Source: Clostridiales bacterium (GTDB lineage: Bacteria; Bacillota; Clostridia; Oscillospirales; Acutalibacteraceae). Taken from it: 16,591 nt of DNA. A program made the position numbers and the translations under genes. Positions within the stretch are counted from its first letter, which is position 1; the number at the start of each line of letters is the position of its first letter. Below are positions 6,881 to 15,013 of the stretch, one piece after another. The notes beneath the pieces are model-generated. The model saw only the letters and a list, made by a program, of their open reading frames with translations, searched no databases and was not told the DNA's origin. Location of the stretch: the NCBI GenBank assembly GCA_012728445.1, contig JAAYFA010000274.1:1-16591 (forward strand). Direction: 5' to 3'.

Positions 6881-6908
6881 AGTATACCCCGTAACGGCTG
6901 TTTTTCAA
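6881..6908 (-). promoter_or_regulatory. SigA-type promoter of the M23 peptidase gene
   Basis: Minus-strand -35 TTGAAA (6903-6908) and -10 TATACT (6881-6886) are separated by 16 bases. Transcription would start near 6874, about 45 bases before the GTG at 6830 and downstream of an alternative GTG at 6938, which supports the shorter protein. Confidence 0.65.
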
Positions 6909-6967
6909 GTCATTTTCTGTAAATAGATAAAAATTCACAAATGAAAAAGAGGAACGGCCGCTCGGAT

Positions 6968-9004
6968 TTAATTCATTCCCGTCTGCCCCGTTGTGCCGAA
7001 AAGCCTTGCAACCGCACTTTTTAACCCACTGTTTTCCGGCAGCGAAAGCGCTGCGTCTTTGGCGTTGATAGTCCGCACGGCCGCTTGTGTTTCACGCAGC
7101 AAGTTTGAATCCGTGAGCATATCCGCAATTTTCAAATCGGGCAAACCGTGCTGACGGGCACCAAAAAAGTCGCCCGGTCCGCGTAGTTTTAAATCCTCAT
7201 CGGCTATTTTGAACCCGTCGTTCGTGTTGGTCATCACTTCTAAGCGCCGTGTTGCTTCCTCATTTTGAGCGTCGGATATCAAGATACAGGTGGATTTAAA
7301 GCCGCTTCTGCCGATTCTGCCTCGGAGCTGATGCAGCTGCGAAAGACCGAACCGCTCTGCGTTTTCTATAAGCATAATCGCAGCGTTTGGCACATCCACC
7401 CCAACTTCCACCACTGTTGTGGAAACCAGCAACTGAATTTCGCCTGCCGCAAATGCAGCCATGACCAGCTCTTTCTCTTTCGCCTTCAGACGCCCGTGCA
7501 TCAACCCAACACTGTAGTCAAGGAAAGAGTCTTCTTTGAGTCTCTCTGCGTATTCCTGTGCGGCTGCAAGCTCGGTTTCGCCTTCCTCGACAAGGGGGCA
7601 AACAATGTAACCTTGTCGCCCGTCGTCCAGATGTTTTTTCACATAATTATAAGCGCGCTCGCGTTTATCCGACCCAATACGGTATGTTTCAATCTTTTGT
7701 CTGCCCGGCGGCAGTTCATCCAGCACCGAAATATCCAGATCGCCGTAGATGATGAGTGCGAGTGTGCGGGGGATAGGCGTTGCGGACATAACGAGAACAT
7801 GCGGGTTCATGCCTTTTTCACCTAACTCCGAGCGTTGCACAACGCCAAAGCGATGTTGTTCGTCCGTTATCACAAGCCCCAAATTTTCAAATCGGACATC
7901 TTTCTGAATTAAAGCGTGTGTCCCGATGACCAGCTGTAAACGCCCATCTTTAAGTCTTGCCTTAATATCCTTCTTAACAGCGGCGGGGGTGGAGCCTGTT
8001 AGCAAGTCAACAGTGATGTCGGTGTGTTCAAAAAAATTGGCGAATGTGCGAAAATGTTGCTGTGCTAAAATTTCCGTAGGTGCCATCAACGCACTTTGCA
8101 ACTTGTTTTTTGCGGCGTTATAAACAAGCGCGGCGGCAACTACTGTTTTGCCGGACCCAACATCCCCTTGGAGCAATCTGCTCATCGGGTAGGGTTTGGC
8201 CAAGTCCTCGGCGGCTTCTTGAACAGACCTCTGTTGTGCGTTGGTGAGTGTAAAGGGCAGTGAGTCTATAAATTCCCGGCTACAGTCCTGCCGCACAATG
8301 GCCGATGTGGAAGCCTTGCTTCGTCCCTTGAGTCCGATTAAGCCGAGTTGAAGCATCAGTAGCTCCTCAAAAATCAACCTTCGCCTCGCTTTATCCAACA
8401 TATCGTGGCTTTCGGGAAAATGGATATTTCTCAGCGCATCGGCCGAATCGATTAAGCTGTATTCGTCTTTGATCCAACTCGGCAAGTCTTCCGGAATGTT
8501 ATCTCCGATCTCTTTAAAAGCGGTTTCAAGCAGATTTTCGATACCCTTTGAGGTCAAACCCGCAGTTTGCGGATAAATTGGGCGGATTCTTTGTTTTCCT
8601 TCCGGCTTTTCAATGTCCGGTGAAAGCATTTCTCTGGCATAGAGGTTCCCGGGCATTTTGCCAAAGAAAAGGAGTGCTTCGCCCACCTTAAGTTTATCCG
8701 CCGCATATTTGTTGTTAAATATCGTAATTTGCAGCAAACTTTCTCCGTCGGTCACCTGCGTTTTATAAATGGTCATTCCCTTGCGCACCATGTGGGCGGA
8801 AGGTTTACGCCCAACAATTGCTTTCACACAGCACGCTTCGTCAAACGGTGCCTGCGCAATAGAGACTATTTTGCTCCAGTCCTCATACGTTCTGGGGAAT
8901 AGATGTAAAAGAGCGTTGACGTTAAGAACACCAAGCTTTGCTAAAAGCTGAGCTCTCTTATCGCCAACGCCCTTCAAATATTTAATATCCGCATAAATTT
9001 CCAT
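6968..9004 (-). CDS. recG: ATP-dependent DNA helicase RecG
   Basis: RecG is a superfamily 2 helicase/translocase that reverses stalled replication forks and processes branched DNA. This copy is 678 residues, normal for the family. It has the N-terminal YLKGVGDKRA helix-hairpin-helix-like start and an OB-fold wedge domain (about 50-140). Walker A is GDVGSGKT (280-287) and the Walker B box is DEQH (381-384). SATPIP (407-412), QLRGRIGR (559-566) and the RecG-specific GPGDFFGARQHG (609-620) follow. The ATG at 9004 is preferred over the ATG at 9040: AAGGCGG lies 9 bases before it, and the protein then begins as RecG proteins usually do. It lies 50 bases after the FakA-like gene and is probably cotranscribed with it and with the Asp23 gene. 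Confidence 0.96.
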   Translation of the reverse strand: MEIYADIKYLKGVGDKRAQLLAKLGVLNVNALLHLFPRTYEDWSKIVSIAQAPFDEACCVKAIVGRKPSAHMVRKGMTIYKTQVTDGESLLQITIFNNKYAADKLKVGEALLFFGKMPGNLYAREMLSPDIEKPEGKQRIRPIYPQTAGLTSKGIENLLETAFKEIGDNIPEDLPSWIKDEYSLIDSADALRNIHFPESHDMLDKARRRLIFEELLMLQLGLIGLKGRSKASTSAIVRQDCSREFIDSLPFTLTNAQQRSVQEAAEDLAKPYPMSRLLQGDVGSGKTVVAAALVYNAAKNKLQSALMAPTEILAQQHFRTFANFFEHTDITVDLLTGSTPAAVKKDIKARLKDGRLQLVIGTHALIQKDVRFENLGLVITDEQHRFGVVQRSELGEKGMNPHVLVMSATPIPRTLALIIYGDLDISVLDELPPGRQKIETYRIGSDKRERAYNYVKKHLDDGRQGYIVCPLVEEGETELAAAQEYAERLKEDSFLDYSVGLMHGRLKAKEKELVMAAFAAGEIQLLVSTTVVEVGVDVPNAAIMLIENAERFGLSQLHQLRGRIGRSGFKSTCILISDAQNEEATRRLEVMTNTNDGFKIADEDLKLRGPGDFFGARQHGLPDLKIADMLTDSNLLRETQAAVRTINAKDAALSLPENSGLKSAVARLFGTTGQTGMN

Positions 9005-9054
9005 CGGTGTCGTCCGCCTTATGGCAATGCCGAATGGCATGGTAATTTCTTTTG

Positions 9055-10719
9055 TTATTCCACAGAAATAATGAAATAATAAACCGGCTGACCGCCATTG
9101 ACAATGGATATTTCCGCATCATTGCCAAATTTATCTTCCAAAAGTTTCAAAATCTCCCGTGTTTGTTCTGCGCTCGTATCAGCTCCAAAAATAACGGTAA
9201 TAATCGAGGATGCACCTTTTTTGAAAAGATGTTTTGTTACCCGGTAGGCCGCTTGAACGGGGGACGAGTCCACGACGGTAATCTTGCCGTTTTCCATCCC
9301 AAGAATTTGGCCTTTTTTTATATTTTCGCCTTCGAGCAGGCTGTCGCGCGCAGCATAGGTGACAAGCCCCGTCGCAACTTTTTCGGCGGCTTTCATCATG
9401 GCCAGATGGTTTTCGTTGGCCGATATTTCCGGGTCAAGCGTCAGCGCAGCCGCGATACCTTGTGGGATTGATTTTGTATGTAAAACACTGACCTTACGTT
9501 GCGTCAACGGAATAACTTGCTCGGCTGCCATAATGATATTCTTGTTGTTCGGGAGAACAAAAATATGTTCTGCCGGCGTTGCAAGAACCGCTTCAAGAAT
9601 ACTTTCCGTACTGGGGTTCATGGTCTGGCCGCCGTTGACGATCTTGTCAACCCCCAGTTCAAGAAAGAGTTCTTCAATACCCGGCCCTGCGGAAACTGCG
9701 ACCATCCCAAACTGTTTTTCCGCTTGTGCGGGCCCAACCGGCGGCGCAGTACTTGCAGGGGCTTTGTCGGCCACACCCCAGGCAATATTTTGATGCTGTT
9801 CACGCATGTTATCAATTTTTATGCTCATAAGAGAACCGTATTTTATTGCGGCCTGTAATGCGTTGCCGGGTTCGTCTGTATGCAGATGTACTTTTATAAT
9901 TTCATTATCGTCCACCACAACCGCGGAATCTCCGATGGATTCAAGGTAAGCGCGCAGTTTTAAAGGGTCTTTCGCATTTGCGCGTTTTACGATATATTCC
10001 GTGCAATAGGTGAAGGTGATATGTTCATCGCTTGCGTGTGCCGCTGCAAAATGTTCTTCAACAGCAGGCGCGTCACCATCGTGCACGACGGTGACGATAA
10101 CACCATTTTTAAAAACACTTGTCATTCCGTCAAAAATATAAACAAGTCCTTGCCCGCCCGCGTCAACGACGCCGGCTTTTTTTAGTACCGGTAGCAAATC
10201 GGGGGTGGTCGCGAGTGCCTCAGCGGCTCCTTTGCATGCCGCATCCCAAACGTCGAGAACATCTTGCCCTTTATTTGCGGCTTCATGCGCTTTATCGGCA
10301 GCGATGCGTATAACGGTTAAAATGGTACCTTCGGTTGGTTTCATGACGGCTTTATAGGCGGCGTCAACACTGCTTCGCAGAGCAGCGGCTAAAATTTTTC
10401 CGTTAGCTTCTTTGACTCCCTTGAGCCCTTTTGAGAACCCACGAAAAATTAAAGAAAGAATGACGCCGGAATTGCCGCGGGCCCCTCTGAGCAGGGCGGA
10501 CGCAACTTTTTCGGCAACGACGGATATATCCGCGTTGTCGGGTAAAAGCTTGGCTTCGCGGGCAGCGGCATCTATCGTCATGGACATATTTGTTCCCGTG
10601 TCTCCATCCGGCACAGGGAATACGTTCATGGCATCGACTTCCTTGCGGAAGCTATTTATATTATTGGCAGCGGAAATGATTGCATCCCGCAACAGTAGGC
10701 CGGTTATCAAATTTGTCAC
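9055..10719 (-). CDS. fakA: DAK2-domain fatty acid kinase subunit FakA (YloV family)
   Basis: FakA is the cytoplasmic ATP-binding subunit that phosphorylates fatty acids held by a FakB (DegV-fold) partner, feeding exogenous or recycled fatty acids into phospholipid synthesis. The 554 residues match the family length. The N-terminal DAK2 domain shows the Mg-ATP loop VFPVPDGDTGTNM (33-45, with D38 and D40), GARGNSGVILS (79-89) and DAGGQGL (186-192). The middle domain keeps a Cys and two His (C239, H278 and H280 in KVHLHT), the pattern described as zinc-binding in FakA. The C-terminal domain contains the GQILGMENGKITVV strand pair. Start is GTG at 10719, 11 bases after the Asp23 stop, with only a weak GAG before it, so coupling to the upstream gene is likely. 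No FakB/DegV gene is present here; FakB genes are often elsewhere. Confidence 0.92.
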   Translation of the reverse strand: MTNLITGLLLRDAIISAANNINSFRKEVDAMNVFPVPDGDTGTNMSMTIDAAAREAKLLPDNADISVVAEKVASALLRGARGNSGVILSLIFRGFSKGLKGVKEANGKILAAALRSSVDAAYKAVMKPTEGTILTVIRIAADKAHEAANKGQDVLDVWDAACKGAAEALATTPDLLPVLKKAGVVDAGGQGLVYIFDGMTSVFKNGVIVTVVHDGDAPAVEEHFAAAHASDEHITFTYCTEYIVKRANAKDPLKLRAYLESIGDSAVVVDDNEIIKVHLHTDEPGNALQAAIKYGSLMSIKIDNMREQHQNIAWGVADKAPASTAPPVGPAQAEKQFGMVAVSAGPGIEELFLELGVDKIVNGGQTMNPSTESILEAVLATPAEHIFVLPNNKNIIMAAEQVIPLTQRKVSVLHTKSIPQGIAAALTLDPEISANENHLAMMKAAEKVATGLVTYAARDSLLEGENIKKGQILGMENGKITVVDSSPVQAAYRVTKHLFKKGASSIITVIFGADTSAEQTREILKLLEDKFGNDAEISIVNGGQPVYYFIISVE

Positions 10720-10730
10720 CTCATTAAGGG

Positions 10731-11087
10731 TTATTCGTTTTTCATTGCGTCAACAAAAACATTGACTTTGCTTACTTTCAGCCCGGTCGCTTCTTCAACC
10801 GTATAGCGAACTTTACTGACAATGCTCTTGACAATAACGGATATATTAAGCCCGTATGTCACGATAATATGCAGGTCAACACTCAGTCCGTCGGTGTCGT
10901 GGCGTACCACAACGCCTTGGTCGGAATATGTTTTTCGCCTTGTGAAAAGTGAGCGGATGCCTTGGCGGGCATTGCTGTTTGCCATACCCGCTACACCAAA
11001 GCAGGACGAAACGGCATTGCCGATGAGCTTCGAAAAGTACCCTTGTGAGATTTCAATGATGCCAAGGTAGTTTTCTATTCTAATCAA
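10731..11087 (-). CDS. Asp23/Gls24 family envelope protein (YloU-like)
   Basis: This is a 118-residue DUF322/Asp23-family protein. The opening IENYLGIIEISQGYFSKLIGNAV, the GVAGMA segment, the VDLHIIVTYGLNI strand and the VRYTVEEATGLKVSKVNVFV ending are the family's signature blocks. The start is a TTG at 11087 preceded by AAGGAGG at 8 bases, a clear choice. In Bacillus and many clostridia a YloU-like gene sits just before the DAK2 gene yloV and near recG, and that order is kept here. Proteins of this family are linked to envelope stress and, in some members, to fatty acid synthesis control. The precise role of this one is not known. Confidence 0.9.
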   Translation of the reverse strand: MIRIENYLGIIEISQGYFSKLIGNAVSSCFGVAGMANSNARQGIRSLFTRRKTYSDQGVVVRHDTDGLSVDLHIIVTYGLNISVIVKSIVSKVRYTVEEATGLKVSKVNVFVDAMKNE

Positions 11088-11152
11088 TCGAAAAACCTCC
11101 TTCGTGCGGGTTAATACAGATCCCTCATTAAAACCGACCTAACGACTCTGCA

Positions 11153-11179
11153 CAAAAACCCATATATCAAAGGTTTTTG
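11153..11179. repeat. Inverted repeat in the leader of the Asp23-fakA-recG operon
   Basis: CAAAAACC (11153-11160) and GGTTTTTG (11172-11179) are a perfect 8-base inverted repeat around an 11-base centre. Further out, CTCTG (11146-11150) and CAGAG could extend the fold with internal loops. It lies in the roughly 130-base leader between the predicted start near 11218 and the TTG start. No known riboswitch class is recognised and AT-rich arms make chance pairing possible. Confidence 0.35.
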
Positions 11180-11224
11180 CTTGATTTGACAGAGGTTTTA
11201 TAATCGGGAATTAGTATAACAATA

Positions 11225-11253
11225 ATTATACAGGAACGCTGACATATCGGCAA
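11225..11253 (-). promoter_or_regulatory. Probable promoter of the Asp23-fakA-recG operon
   Basis: On the minus strand TTGCCG (11248-11253) and a perfect TATAAT (11225-11230) are separated by 17 bases. The -35 matches consensus at four of six positions. It lies between the stop of the upstream binding-protein gene and the Asp23 start. Confidence 0.5.
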
Positions 11254-11293
11254 GCAAAATTTACAAAGGTTGCCTGCGCATAAAGGCGAATAC

Positions 11294-12808
11294 CTAAAAG
11301 GTCCATGCGTCTATATCGCTATAGACATCCGAGGCGTTGCATTTTTGCGGAACCTTTAACTCTCTGGAATAAGCCGCAATGCCGTTGCGGTAACAAAGCG
11401 GGACAAAAGGCATGTCGACGGAAAAAACATCGATAAACCCTTTCAAATCAATTGTTCCGTCTTTGTAGAGCCTGTAGGCGGCGCCGGACTCTCCTGCGGT
11501 ATTGATGCCGTAACTCACACTGCCGCCGGGGGCCAGCAAGGGGTTCAAACTCATGTCCGGCGTCAGCATGAGTTCACCTAAATACAGATCAAACTTCCGA
11601 GACTGAACCGCCGCACTGTAGGCGTTAAAGTCGAGAGAGGTCACGGTGACCTTTATGCCCGCTTCCATCAATTCTTGCACTATCTGCTTTACTGCTTCTA
11701 CTTTAAACGCATTGTCTGCATTGACTAGCAGATTAAAGTCGAGTGTGGTGTTATACCCGCTGTATCGTATACCGTTGTCTTTAAATTTTGTAAAACCGGC
11801 TTGTTCGAGCAGCTGCACAGCGTTGATTGTGTCCGGGACGAAGTCGTAACCGGTAATACCGGCAAAGTCCGGGTTGAAAGGAGTGAATGCGGCTCTCGCA
11901 TGGCCTTGAAAGGCGGTGGTCGCGACCGTTTTTCTGTCAATAAGCAGGGAAATCGCCTGACGGACATCGGCATGTTGAAGATTTGCGGAAGCACTGTTAA
12001 AACCGAGGAAAACAAGATTGTTTAAACCAACGCCAATGGAGGAGGCATTGATACGCCGGTAGCTGCCGCTGCTCAAATCCGTAAAAGCAAAGTCAATATT
12101 GCCGATTTGCAGCGCGTAATTCAGTGTGTCGGAATCCGATATCGCCACGAGTGCAATTGATTTTATTTGCGGCGAAAACCCGCCCAGTCTCGCAGCATTG
12201 GCCGCTAGCGTAGTTTTTCCACTCTCTTCGGTTAAGGTGTATCTGCCGCTGCCGGCAGGGATGTCGGCGGTATCACCGTTCTTCATTATCGGAAAAGTCA
12301 GGCAATTCAAGGCATAAGGCTCCGGGCTTCTCAACGTGAAGACCACGCTTAACGCGTCAAGCATTTTTACAGCGGTAAAGTTTAAAAGACGGGCGGAATA
12401 GGTAGGCGCAGTTTGCGCTTGTTTAAAAGAATACACAACATCATCGGCGGTTAAAGAGGTACCGTCGGTAAAAACGATGCCGGTTTTTAGCTTCACCGTC
12501 AAGTTAAGCCCTTCCGCCGTGTAATCCGCAGCCATAACCGGTACAGCGTTGTATTTTGCGTCCGGGCGAAAAAGGCAGTCATACAAGAGCGTGGAAAGTT
12601 GGATATTAATCATGCTTTCCGCTTTGTAAGGGTTCAGCGAGTCTGCTTTAGCATAAGGGAGTTTTAGCAGTCGCTCCTGCGGTGCCTCTGTAGTTGTGCT
12701 CGTTTCGGTCGTTGCATCGGTTTCGCCGCCGCCGTTGCAGCCTCCTAAAAAGCCGACGCAAAGCAAAAAAACAAGCAGCAGGGCAAGTAAACGGAAAAAG
12801 GTTTTCAT
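11294..12808 (-). CDS. ABC transporter substrate-binding lipoprotein, family 5 (oligopeptide/nickel type)
   Basis: This 504-residue extracytoplasmic lipoprotein has a signal peptide of Lys-Thr followed by a long Leu-rich core and a lipobox LGGC with the lipidated Cys at residue 24. A Thr/Glu-rich linker follows. The mature part has family 5 blocks: KADSLNPYKAES, LLYDCLF, FTDGTSLTADDVVYSFKQA and VRQAISLLIDRKTVA, and a late KFDLYLGELMLTPDM segment. Start at the ATG at 12808 is chosen because AATGAGGAGA lies upstream at good spacing; an earlier ATG at 12826 is part of that ribosome binding site. Family members bind peptides, nickel complexes or sugars; the ligand cannot be told. No cognate permease or ATPase genes adjoin it, so it is an orphan binding protein, perhaps serving a transporter elsewhere. 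Confidence 0.9.
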   Translation of the reverse strand: MKTFFRLLALLLVFLLCVGFLGGCNGGGETDATTETSTTTEAPQERLLKLPYAKADSLNPYKAESMINIQLSTLLYDCLFRPDAKYNAVPVMAADYTAEGLNLTVKLKTGIVFTDGTSLTADDVVYSFKQAQTAPTYSARLLNFTAVKMLDALSVVFTLRSPEPYALNCLTFPIMKNGDTADIPAGSGRYTLTEESGKTTLAANAARLGGFSPQIKSIALVAISDSDTLNYALQIGNIDFAFTDLSSGSYRRINASSIGVGLNNLVFLGFNSASANLQHADVRQAISLLIDRKTVATTAFQGHARAAFTPFNPDFAGITGYDFVPDTINAVQLLEQAGFTKFKDNGIRYSGYNTTLDFNLLVNADNAFKVEAVKQIVQELMEAGIKVTVTSLDFNAYSAAVQSRKFDLYLGELMLTPDMSLNPLLAPGGSVSYGINTAGESGAAYRLYKDGTIDLKGFIDVFSVDMPFVPLCYRNGIAAYSRELKVPQKCNASDVYSDIDAWTF

Positions 12809-12851
12809 AAACGAAAATCTCCTCATTAATCTACAAAAATAAATCCTTTCT

Positions 12852-12880
12852 ATTCTACACTAAAAGCCTTCTTTTTGCAA
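12852..12880 (-). promoter_or_regulatory. Promoter of the family 5 binding protein gene
   Basis: Minus-strand -35 TTGCAA (12875-12880) and -10 TAGAAT (12852-12857) are separated by 17 bases, with TG just before the -10. Transcription would start about 35 bases before the ATG at 12808. Confidence 0.55.
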
Positions 12881-12963
12881 TTCGTAATTGCCGCATTTCT
12901 GCCGTGTCCCACAGGCCAATCAGGCAAAAAAATACATGTTCGAAAACGGCTTGTTCTTAATGC

Positions 12964-12992
12964 TTGCATTTCAACTCTCTAAGTTCTATAAT
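12964..12992 (+). promoter_or_regulatory. Probable promoter of ychF
   Basis: Plus-strand TTGCAT (12964-12969) and perfect TATAAT (12987-12992) have a 17-base spacer. A second TATAAT at 12996-13001 lacks a matching -35. The leader to the ATG at 13077 would be about 78 bases. The 268 bases between the two divergent genes otherwise show nothing recognisable. Confidence 0.5.
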
Positions 12993-13076
12993 TTGTATAA
13001 TAAAAAATATTATATGGTATTGAACACATGCGCTTTAAATCTAAATGAGTTCAACGGGCGAAAGGATTATCAAACA

Positions 13077-14171
13077 ATGAAGTTAGGTATAGTAGGCTTG
13101 CCGAATGTTGGCAAGAGCACACTTTTTAACGCTATCACAAACGCGGGTGCGCAGGCTGCGAACTATGCGTTTTGCACCATTGAGCCAAACATCGGCGTGG
13201 TGGCCGTGCCGGACACGAGGCTTGATGTTTTGACTGAAATGTACAAACCCCAAAAAACAACCCACGCCGCTGTCGAGTTTGTGGATATCGCAGGTCTTGT
13301 CAAAGGCGCTTCTCGCGGGGAGGGGCTCGGCAATAAGTTCTTGTCTCACATCCGTGAGGTGGACGCGATTATTCATGTGGTGCGCTGTTTTGAAAACGAC
13401 GATATCATTCACGTGGAAGGGAACATCAACCCCAAGCGTGACATTGAAACCATCAACTTAGAATTGATTTTTGCTGATCTCGAAATGATTGACCGTCGCA
13501 TCGAGCGCGGAGCGAAGGCCGCAAAGGGCGACAAGGCTCTGATGAAGGAAATCGAGTTCCTTAAAAAGCTCAAGACGGAACTTGAAAAAGAGGTCCCTGC
13601 GCGCAATGTGGACTGCGACGATGCAGAAAAAGCGATATTAGGCACCATCGCACTCTTGACATCCAAACCCGTTATCTACGCCTGCAACCTGAGCGAAGAA
13701 GATTTTGTCAATAAAATCGAAACAAATGAAAGGTATAAAATCGTTTGCGAAATTGCTGAGGCGGAAGGTGCAGAAGTACTACCTATCTGTGCGGAGCTTG
13801 AAGCGCAAATAGCCTCCCTTGAAAAAGAGGAAAAGGCGATGTTCCTTACCGAACTCGGCGTCGAGCAAGGCGGCCTTGATATATTGATACAAGAAAGCTA
13901 CAGACTGTTGGGGCTGATATCCTTTTTAACCGTCGGCCCGGACGAAGTCAGGGCATGGACCATCACAAAAGGCACAAAGGCCCCGCAGGGGGCCGGCACA
14001 ATCCACACCGATTTTGAAAAAGGCTTTATTCGAGCAGAAGTTATCGACTACAAGGACCTGACAACGTTAGGTTCCATGGTAGCGGCAAAAGAAAAAGGCC
14101 TTGTCCGCAGCGAGGGCAAGGAATACGTTATGAGCGATGGGGATATTGTGTTGTTCCGGTTTAATGTCTAA
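13077..14171 (+). CDS. ychF: YchF/OLA1 family ribosome-associated P-loop ATPase
   Basis: The protein is 364 residues, essentially the length of E. coli YchF (363). It is an Obg-family P-loop NTPase that binds ribosomes and, unlike relatives, prefers ATP. Visible motifs are G1 GLPNVGKST (7-15), G3 DIAGLVKGAS (70-79), and NLSE (204-207) in place of the GTP-specifying NKxD, the feature associated with ATP preference. A helical coiled insert lies near 135-175. A C-terminal TGS domain (about 281-363) contains FLTVGPDEVRAWTITKGTKA. The ATG at 13077 has AAAGGA 10 bases upstream and gives the canonical MKLGIVGLPNVGKST start; an in-frame ATG at 12888 would add 63 residues not seen in the family and would precede the promoter. 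It is followed after 26 bases by amino acid transporter genes on the same strand. Confidence 0.97.
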   Translation: MKLGIVGLPNVGKSTLFNAITNAGAQAANYAFCTIEPNIGVVAVPDTRLDVLTEMYKPQKTTHAAVEFVDIAGLVKGASRGEGLGNKFLSHIREVDAIIHVVRCFENDDIIHVEGNINPKRDIETINLELIFADLEMIDRRIERGAKAAKGDKALMKEIEFLKKLKTELEKEVPARNVDCDDAEKAILGTIALLTSKPVIYACNLSEEDFVNKIETNERYKIVCEIAEAEGAEVLPICAELEAQIASLEKEEKAMFLTELGVEQGGLDILIQESYRLLGLISFLTVGPDEVRAWTITKGTKAPQGAGTIHTDFEKGFIRAEVIDYKDLTTLGSMVAAKEKGLVRSEGKEYVMSDGDIVLFRFNV

Positions 14172-14197
14172 CAATTATTTTAAGGAGGATTTACGTC

Positions 14198-15004
14198 ATG
14201 AAAAGAATTTTTGCGTTGTTACTGGCATTTTCGCTCATCGTGAGTGTGTTTGCGGGTTGCTCGGGGAAGAAAGTCGAAGCACAGGGCAAAACCCTGGTTG
14301 TCGGCATGGAGCTTGCTTATCCGCCATTTGAAACGAAGGATGACAAGGGCGACCCAAGCGGCGTCAGTGTCGACTTAGCAAAAGCGTTGGGTGAATATTT
14401 AAACAGACCCGTAAGAATTGAAAACACCAATTGGGACGGGCTCATTCCCTCCCTTCAAACCGGCAAAGTGGATGTCGTTATTTCGTCCATGACGGTTACC
14501 GAGGAACGCAGTAAAGTGGTCGATTTTTCTATTCCTTACGCACACTCCTACCTTGCCCTGCTTTTAAACAAGGATTCGGATGTAAAGAGCGTTGAGGACC
14601 TCAATCAAAGCGGTAAGATTGTAGACGTTAGAAAGGGCACCACCGGCTATGTATACGCACAAAAGTATTTGACCAAAGCAACGGTCAATGCGCTCTCGTC
14701 GGAAAACGCTTGCGTTACCGAAGTTCTCCAAGGCAAAGCAGATGCCTTTATCTATGACCAGCTCACTATTTACCGCCAGAACAAAGCCAACAGTGAGACG
14801 ACCAAAGCCATACTCATACCGTTTCAGGACAGCGAAAACTGGGCGGCGGCGGTGAAGAAAGACAACACGGAACTTTTGACCGGGATAAATGAGTTCATTA
14901 AGCAGTTTAAAGCCAACGGCGGGTTCGACACCATAACAGAAAAATACTTGTCAGAGGAAAGGGCGATCTTTAAAGATCTTGGATTCCCATGGTTCTTTGA
15001 TTAA
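14198..15004 (+). CDS. Polar amino acid ABC transporter substrate-binding lipoprotein (family 3)
   Basis: This 268-residue lipoprotein captures an amino acid outside the cell for the permease and ATPase encoded next. The signal peptide runs to the lipobox FAGC, with the lipidated Cys at residue 21. The mature domain has family 3 blocks: GMELAYPPFETKDDKG, the lobe-switch NWDGLIPSLQTGKVDVVISSM, and TVTEERSKVVDFSIPY, whose Arg is the usual contact for the amino acid carboxylate. Further blocks are VDVRKGTTGYVYAQ and VLQGKADAFIYD, whose Asp usually contacts the ligand amino group. The ATG at 14198 is preceded by TTAAGGAGG at ideal spacing. The permease starts 9 bases after the stop. Ligand (for example cystine, glutamine or another polar amino acid) cannot be told from sequence alone. 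Confidence 0.95.
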   Translation: MKRIFALLLAFSLIVSVFAGCSGKKVEAQGKTLVVGMELAYPPFETKDDKGDPSGVSVDLAKALGEYLNRPVRIENTNWDGLIPSLQTGKVDVVISSMTVTEERSKVVDFSIPYAHSYLALLLNKDSDVKSVEDLNQSGKIVDVRKGTTGYVYAQKYLTKATVNALSSENACVTEVLQGKADAFIYDQLTIYRQNKANSETTKAILIPFQDSENWAAAVKKDNTELLTGINEFIKQFKANGGFDTITEKYLSEERAIFKDLGFPWFFD

Positions 15005-15013
15005 GGAGGGTAT

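Noticed and set aside
6831..6938. A 36-residue N-terminal extension of the M23 protein from a GTG at 6938
   Set aside because: The extension contains the promoter and has no ribosome binding site, while the GTG at 6830 has AAAGGAGG at ideal spacing.
6938..6976. Terminator after recG (GAGCGGCCGTTCCTC then a U-run on the minus strand)
   Set aside because: The stem can form only three strong pairs plus wobbles around a mismatch, too weak to call.
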